Shown piece by piece: positions 60,351-64,000 of a stretch of 64,000 nucleotides of DNA (position 1 is the stretch's first letter; the number at the start of each line of letters is the position of its first letter). The stretch is taken from the NCBI RefSeq assembly GCF_036231355.1, contig NZ_CP109496.1:5704001-5768000 (forward strand), given 5' to 3'. A program made the position numbers and the translations under genes. The notes beneath the pieces are model-generated. The model had not been told where the DNA came from and searched no databases. It saw only the letters and a list, made by a program, of their open reading frames with translations. This DNA comes from Streptomyces sp. NBC_01431. GTDB taxonomy: Bacteria > Actinomycetota > Actinomycetes > Streptomycetales > Streptomycetaceae.

Positions 60351-60533
60351 CGCGGGGAACGGCGCGAGCAACCGAATGAAACCCCCACCCGGCTTTGGGC
60401 CCGGCAAGGGGCGCGGGGAACGGCGCGAGCAACCGAACGAGACCCGCACCCGGCTTTGGGTCCGGCAGGGGGCGCGGGGAACGGCGCAAACCAACGGCTG
60501 ACCCGCACCCGAAAACTTGCCCCCCCCCGCGGC
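60351..60533 (+). repeat. Three 61-bp tandem repeats after phzF-like gene
   Basis: CGCGGGGAACGGCGC recurs at 60351, 60412 and 60473, 61 bases apart, with CACCCGGCTTTGGG between. This is a recognisable Streptomyces intergenic repeat (GCGCGGGGAAC type). It fills the gap to the heme oxygenase stop. Confidence 0.85.
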
Positions 60534-60536
60534 GCG

Positions 60537-61199
60537 TCACGCGCTGAGCGGGAACTCCTGGCCCAGCTCCCGGAACACCGCCGTGTTCAGCGCGAACGCG
60601 CGCTTGCACTCGGCCACGATCCGCTGCTTCTCCAGGTCGTCCGCCCGGACCGCGTCGAGCAGCTCGCGGTAACTCCGCTTGAATTCGGCCGGGTTGGGGA
60701 TCCGGTCGAAGACGTAGAACCGTACGCCGTCGCCCTTGCGCGCGAAGCCCCAGGTCCGCTCCGCCCTGTCGCGGATGATCTGGCCGCCCGAGAGGTCGCC
60801 GAGGTAGCGGGTGTAGTGGTGCGCCACGTATCCGGCGGGCCAGGTGCGCGCGCACTCGGTGACGCGCCCGGCGTAGGCGGTTGTCGCCGGGAGCGGGGTG
60901 GTGGTGTGCCGCCAGTTCGCGCCGCGCAGATGGGCGAGGTCCCGTTCCAGTGCGGCGGTGCGCATCAGCTCGGGGCGGATGAAGGGCCCCGCCACCGGGT
61001 CGTTGGCGAGCGCCGAGGCGCCCTCCTCCAGGGCCCGGTACACGAACCAGAGCTGCTCGGTGTAGCGGGCGTACGCCCGTACGCCGAGCCGGCCACCAAG
61101 CAGATCACCCATGAACGTCGACGTCTCCGCCTCGATGTGCTGCTCGTGCGAGGCCGTGCGGATCAGGGTGGAGAACGGCGTGGTCGCGGTCGTGGTCAA
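60537..61199 (-). CDS. Heme oxygenase (HmuO type)
   Basis: 220 residues from the TTG at 61199, which has CGGAGG 7 bases upstream and gives the normal length; the longer upstream frame is not conserved. The proximal heme His is H21 in the ASHEQHIEAETSTFM segment (aligned with HmuO H20). The distal helix is YLGDLSGGQII. It degrades heme to biliverdin, CO and Fe(II). Together with efeUOB nearby it may supply iron, but no heme importer lies beside it and I saw no iron box before it. Confidence 0.92.
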   Translation of the reverse strand: MTTTATTPFSTLIRTASHEQHIEAETSTFMGDLLGGRLGVRAYARYTEQLWFVYRALEEGASALANDPVAGPFIRPELMRTAALERDLAHLRGANWRHTTTPLPATTAYAGRVTECARTWPAGYVAHHYTRYLGDLSGGQIIRDRAERTWGFARKGDGVRFYVFDRIPNPAEFKRSYRELLDAVRADDLEKQRIVAECKRAFALNTAVFRELGQEFPLSA

Positions 61200-61319
61200 G
61201 GCGGGCCTCCGGGGACCGGGTGCGGGAACCACCGGAACCGCGGCAGAGCTGGGCCAACGGGTTCCCGACGTCCTGTCGGTAAACATGTACCCGCTGGGGC
61301 CCGGACGCAACACGGAGCG

Positions 61320-61354
61320 AAAAAAGGCGCCGCGCGGCCCAGGGCGCGCGGCGC
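61320..61354 (-). terminator. Intrinsic terminator of map, with U-tract
   Basis: On the minus strand GCGCCGCGCG and CGCGCGGCGC (10 bp, loop 8) are followed by C and six T (61325-61320). It begins 17 bases after the map stop. A true U-tract is rare here. Confidence 0.85.
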
Positions 61355-61370
61355 ACTACGGCGCGCGGAC

Positions 61371-62240
61371 CTACGGCAGGGTGAGGATCTCCGTGCCCGT
61401 CTCCGTGACCACCAGGGTGTGCTCGAACTGGGCGGTCCGCCTGCGGTCCTTGGTCACGACCGTCCAGCCGTCCTCCCACATGTCGTACTCATGGGTGCCC
61501 AGCGTGAGCATCGGCTCGATGGTGAAGGTCATGCCGGGCTTGATCACGGTCGTGGCGTGCGGGGCGTCGTAGTGCGGCACGATCAGACCGGAGTGGAAGG
61601 CCGTGCTGATCCCGTGCCCCGTGAAGTCCCGGACGACGCCGTAGTTGAAGCGCTTGGCGTACGACTCGATGACGCGGCCGATGATGTTGATCTGGCGGCC
61701 GGGCCGGACCGCCTTGATGGCGCGGTCCAGGGACTCCCGGGTCCGCTCGACGAGCAGCTTCGACTCCTCGTCGACGTCCCCGCAGAAGTAGGTGGCGTTG
61801 TTGTCGCCGTGCACGCCGCCGATGTACGCGGTCACGTCCAGGTTCACGATGTCGCCGTCCTTCAGGACGGTCGAGTCGGGGATGCCGTGGCAGATGACCT
61901 CGTTGACCGAGGAGCACAGCGACTTGGGGAAGCCGCGGTAGCCGAGCGTCGAGGGGTAGGCGCCGTGGTCGCACATGAACTCGTGGGCCACCCGGTCCAG
62001 TTCGTCCGTGGTGACCCCCGGCGCGATGTGCTTGGCCGCCTCCTCCATCGCCCGCGCCGCGATCCGGCCCGCGATCCGCATCAGCTCGATCGTTTCGGCG
62101 GTCTGCACTTCGGGGCCGGTGTACGGCGTGGGCATGGGCTTCCCGACGTACTCGGGACGCCGGATGTTGCCCGGGACGGAACGGGCCGGAGAGATCTCCC
62201 CGGGCGTGAGCAGGGACTGCGACTTCGGCTGGCCAGACAT
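61371..62240 (-). CDS. map: Methionine aminopeptidase, type I
   Basis: 289 residues from the ATG at 62240. It removes the initiator Met from nascent proteins. The metal ligands are in NLDVTAY (D), GVHGDNNATY (D), FTGHGISTAFH (H), FTIEPML (E) and AQFEHT (E), and the substrate His is in ICHGIPD. An N-terminal extension of about 40 residues (RRPEYVGKP) contains the proline-rich PxxPx segment found in actinobacterial MetAP1c-type enzymes. A terminator follows. Confidence 0.95.
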   Translation of the reverse strand: MSGQPKSQSLLTPGEISPARSVPGNIRRPEYVGKPMPTPYTGPEVQTAETIELMRIAGRIAARAMEEAAKHIAPGVTTDELDRVAHEFMCDHGAYPSTLGYRGFPKSLCSSVNEVICHGIPDSTVLKDGDIVNLDVTAYIGGVHGDNNATYFCGDVDEESKLLVERTRESLDRAIKAVRPGRQINIIGRVIESYAKRFNYGVVRDFTGHGISTAFHSGLIVPHYDAPHATTVIKPGMTFTIEPMLTLGTHEYDMWEDGWTVVTKDRRRTAQFEHTLVVTETGTEILTLP

Positions 62241-62318
62241 GCCGGCGAGTCTATCGAGCGGGTGTGGGGCAGCATGGCCTTGAGGCCCACGGCCACTGTC
62301 CCAGGGAAGAGGCACTCC

Positions 62319-62549
62319 ATGGCTCTGTTCAAGAAGCGCACCGTCGGCAAACCCGGCGAGTGGTACTACTGCCTGGTCCACCACAAGGTCGAGGAGGGCC
62401 CCGACTGCCCGGCCAAGGACCGCTTCGGGCCCTATACGAGCCGCGAGGAGGCCGAGCACGCCATGCAGAACGCGCAGGAGCGGAACCTGGAGTGGGAGAA
62501 CGACCCGAAGTGGCACGACAAGTCGGCGCCGCAGGGCGGTGACGACTAG
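62319..62549 (+). CDS. Small SPOR-like hypothetical protein
   Basis: 76 residues from the ATG at 62319 (AGGGAAGAGG upstream). The sequence MALFKKRTVGKPGEWYYCLVHHKVEEGPDCPAKDRFGPYTSREEAEHAM is a conserved Streptomyces type with a WYYCLxHxxVExGxxC core and the FGPYxSREEAExA helix seen in SPOR-like folds. The function is unknown. Its TAG shares CTAG with the stop of the convergent MFS gene. Confidence 0.85.
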   Translation: MALFKKRTVGKPGEWYYCLVHHKVEEGPDCPAKDRFGPYTSREEAEHAMQNAQERNLEWENDPKWHDKSAPQGGDD

Positions 62550-63844
62550 ACCACTGGGGAGGCGGCCTCCTTGGCGGCACGGCGGCTGGCCGCGTCCTCG
62601 TCGGTCGCCGAGTCGTAGGTGACCAGCTTCGGCAGGACCGCGGCGAGCAGCCCCACCGACGCCAGGCACGCCAGGCCGCCCGACCACACCGCCGCCCTCG
62701 TCCCGGTCCAGCCGGCCATCGCGCCCGCCCGGACCTGGCCGAGCTGCGGACCGACGCTGTACGAGAGCACCTCTATGCCGGCCAGGCGGCCGCGCAGCTC
62801 CTCCGGGATCGTCTGGTTCCAGATCGTGGAGCGGCCGAGCCCGCTCAGCATGTCGCCGGCGCCCGCCACCGCGAGGCAGGCCAGCACCGGCCATACGTTG
62901 CCGAAAAGGCCCGCCCCGGCCATCGCCGCGCCCCAGACGACCGCCCCGACCACCACGAAAAGGCCGTGCCGCCGCACCCGCGAGGTCCATCCGCTGGTCA
63001 GGCTCAGCAGCACCGAACCGACCGAGCCCGCCGCATACATCAGCCCCAGCGACCAGTCGGCGTGCAGGCTGTCGGCGAGGAACGGGAAGATCGCGTTCGG
63101 GAAGGCGAAAAACATCGCGGCCAGGTCGACGGCGTACGTCCCGAGCAGCACCGGGCGCGACCACGCGTAGCGGGCGCCTTCCGCGATCCCGCGCAGCGAG
63201 GGCTTCTCGGCGTCATGGGCCGGCGGCGCCGGGGTCAGCCGGGCGCACATCACTACCGACACGGTGAACGTGCCGATGGTCGTGGCGTACGCCGTGGCCG
63301 TGCCGGCGTACGCCACGACCAGGCCCGCGAGGGAAGGTCCCGCGATCGCGCCGAGCTGCCAGCGCAGGGCGTTGAGGGCCGCGGCCGCCGTCAGCTGGTC
63401 GTGCGGGACGATCCGGGCCATCAGCGAGTCGAGCGCCGGGCGCTGGAGGCCGGCCAGTGCCGAGACGCCCGCGGCCACCACGTACAGCGGCCAGAGCATG
63501 GGGCCCGGCAGCAGCGCGTTGACCAGCAGGACCAGCGCGAGCAGGCCGAGGCCCGCCTCGGTGCCCAGGATCACCTTGCGGCGGTCCACCGCGTCCGCGA
63601 GGGCGCCGCCGTACAGGCCGAAGACGACCAGCGGGACCAGTTCCACCGCGCCCATGGCGCCCACCGCCAGCGGCGAGTCGGTCAGCTCCTTGATCTGGAG
63701 CGGCAGGGCGACCATCGCCATGAAGCTGCCGAAGTTGGTGATCAGGCCCTGCACCCAGAGCAGCCGGAAGTCGGCTGAGGCACGCCAGGGGGCGAGGTCG
63801 GGGAGTATCGAGCGCAGGCGGGATGCGCGGGGTTGGTCGGGCAC
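62546..63844 (-). CDS. MFS transporter, MFS_3 (enterobactin-exporter-like)
   Basis: 432 residues from the GTG at 63844. Twelve probable helices; an N-terminal FRLLWVQGLITNFGSFMAMVALPLQIKELT segment and motif A GALADAVDRRKVI are typical of MFS_3 proteins such as EntS. It should export a small molecule, possibly a siderophore-like compound, but no biosynthetic gene is adjacent. Its stop overlaps the small gene stop by CTAG. Confidence 0.88.
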   Translation of the reverse strand: MPDQPRASRLRSILPDLAPWRASADFRLLWVQGLITNFGSFMAMVALPLQIKELTDSPLAVGAMGAVELVPLVVFGLYGGALADAVDRRKVILGTEAGLGLLALVLLVNALLPGPMLWPLYVVAAGVSALAGLQRPALDSLMARIVPHDQLTAAAALNALRWQLGAIAGPSLAGLVVAYAGTATAYATTIGTFTVSVVMCARLTPAPPAHDAEKPSLRGIAEGARYAWSRPVLLGTYAVDLAAMFFAFPNAIFPFLADSLHADWSLGLMYAAGSVGSVLLSLTSGWTSRVRRHGLFVVVGAVVWGAAMAGAGLFGNVWPVLACLAVAGAGDMLSGLGRSTIWNQTIPEELRGRLAGIEVLSYSVGPQLGQVRAGAMAGWTGTRAAVWSGGLACLASVGLLAAVLPKLVTYDSATDEDAASRRAAKEAASPVV

Positions 63845-63920
63845 GAGCGGTCATGCTCCGGGCCGGAGCTGCCGCGCGCAAACGAATTTCCGGTGCGCGC
63901 CGGGGTCTACCGGCGGCCGC

Positions 63921-64000
63921 TCACCAGCGTCTTGGCGGCGGGGCCGTCAGCTGGTCGGCCAGCCTGGTGAGGCGGTCGCGCAGGCGGCGCGGGCCGCGCT
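63921..64000 (-). CDS. C-terminal end of a gene cut by the window edge
   Basis: The frame ending at the TGA 63921-63923 reads RGPRRLRDRLTRLADQLTAPPPRRW, a basic amphipathic helix with a Pro/Arg tail. Such ends are common in winged-helix regulators placed upstream of MFS genes, but only 26 residues are visible, so no family is assigned. A 77-base gap separates it from the MFS gene. Other frames here end sooner or look non-coding. Confidence 0.4.
   Translation of the reverse strand, partial: RGPRRLRDRLTRLADQLTAPPPRRW

Overview
The window looks like a chromosomal stretch of a Streptomyces or very close relative. The evidence is very high GC with strong third-position bias, GTG and TTG starts, a SapB/AmfS-type class III lanthipeptide cluster, a single TTA codon placed in a developmental regulator, an RNase HI-phosphatase fusion of the SCO2299 type, efeUOB, and a class A RNase P RNA. 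I saw no tRNA, rRNA, CRISPR array, transposase or integrase. About 60 protein genes plus rnpB are annotated.

Layout. 1-2761: a cut metallo-beta-lactamase-fold gene diverges from an aldehyde dehydrogenase-ferredoxin pair. 2960-9662: amfT-amfS-amfB-amfA with convergent amfR (lanthipeptide synthetase, 44-residue precursor, two ABC exporters, response regulator). 9980-14112: kstR, then a glycosyltransferase, a methyltransferase and an alpha-toroid-like protein. 14199-20921: a lipoprotein, an F420/LLM oxidoreductase, a Pro/Gln-rich membrane protein, an amidase, a methyltransferase and a Ser/Thr kinase. 21171-24547: a fused acyl-CoA dehydrogenase and a lipid-transfer thiolase. 24715-30147: an MFS exporter, a two-component system and an ABC-2 transporter. 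30434-33389: a MaoC hydratase, a zinc alcohol dehydrogenase and an SDR. 35147-42826: housekeeping genes (Nif3-like, zinc-ribbon coiled coil, RNase H-phosphatase, KDPG aldolase, YaaA, RNB nuclease, MerR). 43003-43407: rnpB. 43631-54494: mixed small operons with several repeat arrays. 55174-59451: efeO-efeB-efeU and a lipoprotein. 59661-64000: a short PhzF protein, heme oxygenase, methionine aminopeptidase, an MFS protein and a cut gene.

How parts work together. The main thread is a scattered acyl-CoA/steroid-like catabolic regulon. A KstR-like TetR gene and four perfect copies of the 14-bp motif TnnAACnnGTTnnA lie in front of the aldehyde dehydrogenase, kstR/glycosyltransferase, acyl-CoA dehydrogenase-thiolase and MaoC-ADH-SDR units. 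A second palindrome, CTGAC-N5-GTCAG, sits in two of the same promoters and before the LLM oxidoreductase, and at the acyl-CoA dehydrogenase promoter it directly abuts the KstR box. The second thread is morphogenesis: the amf cluster should make a two-ring SapB/AmfS-like surfactant, and a TTA codon in amfR suggests bldA dependence. The third is iron: DtxR/DmdR-type boxes precede efeO and possibly the Nif3-like gene, with a heme oxygenase nearby.

The region 46041-49020 is unusually repeat-rich. Tandem copies of the 3' ends of three separate genes follow those genes. All function statements come from reading sequence and family knowledge; no database search was run.
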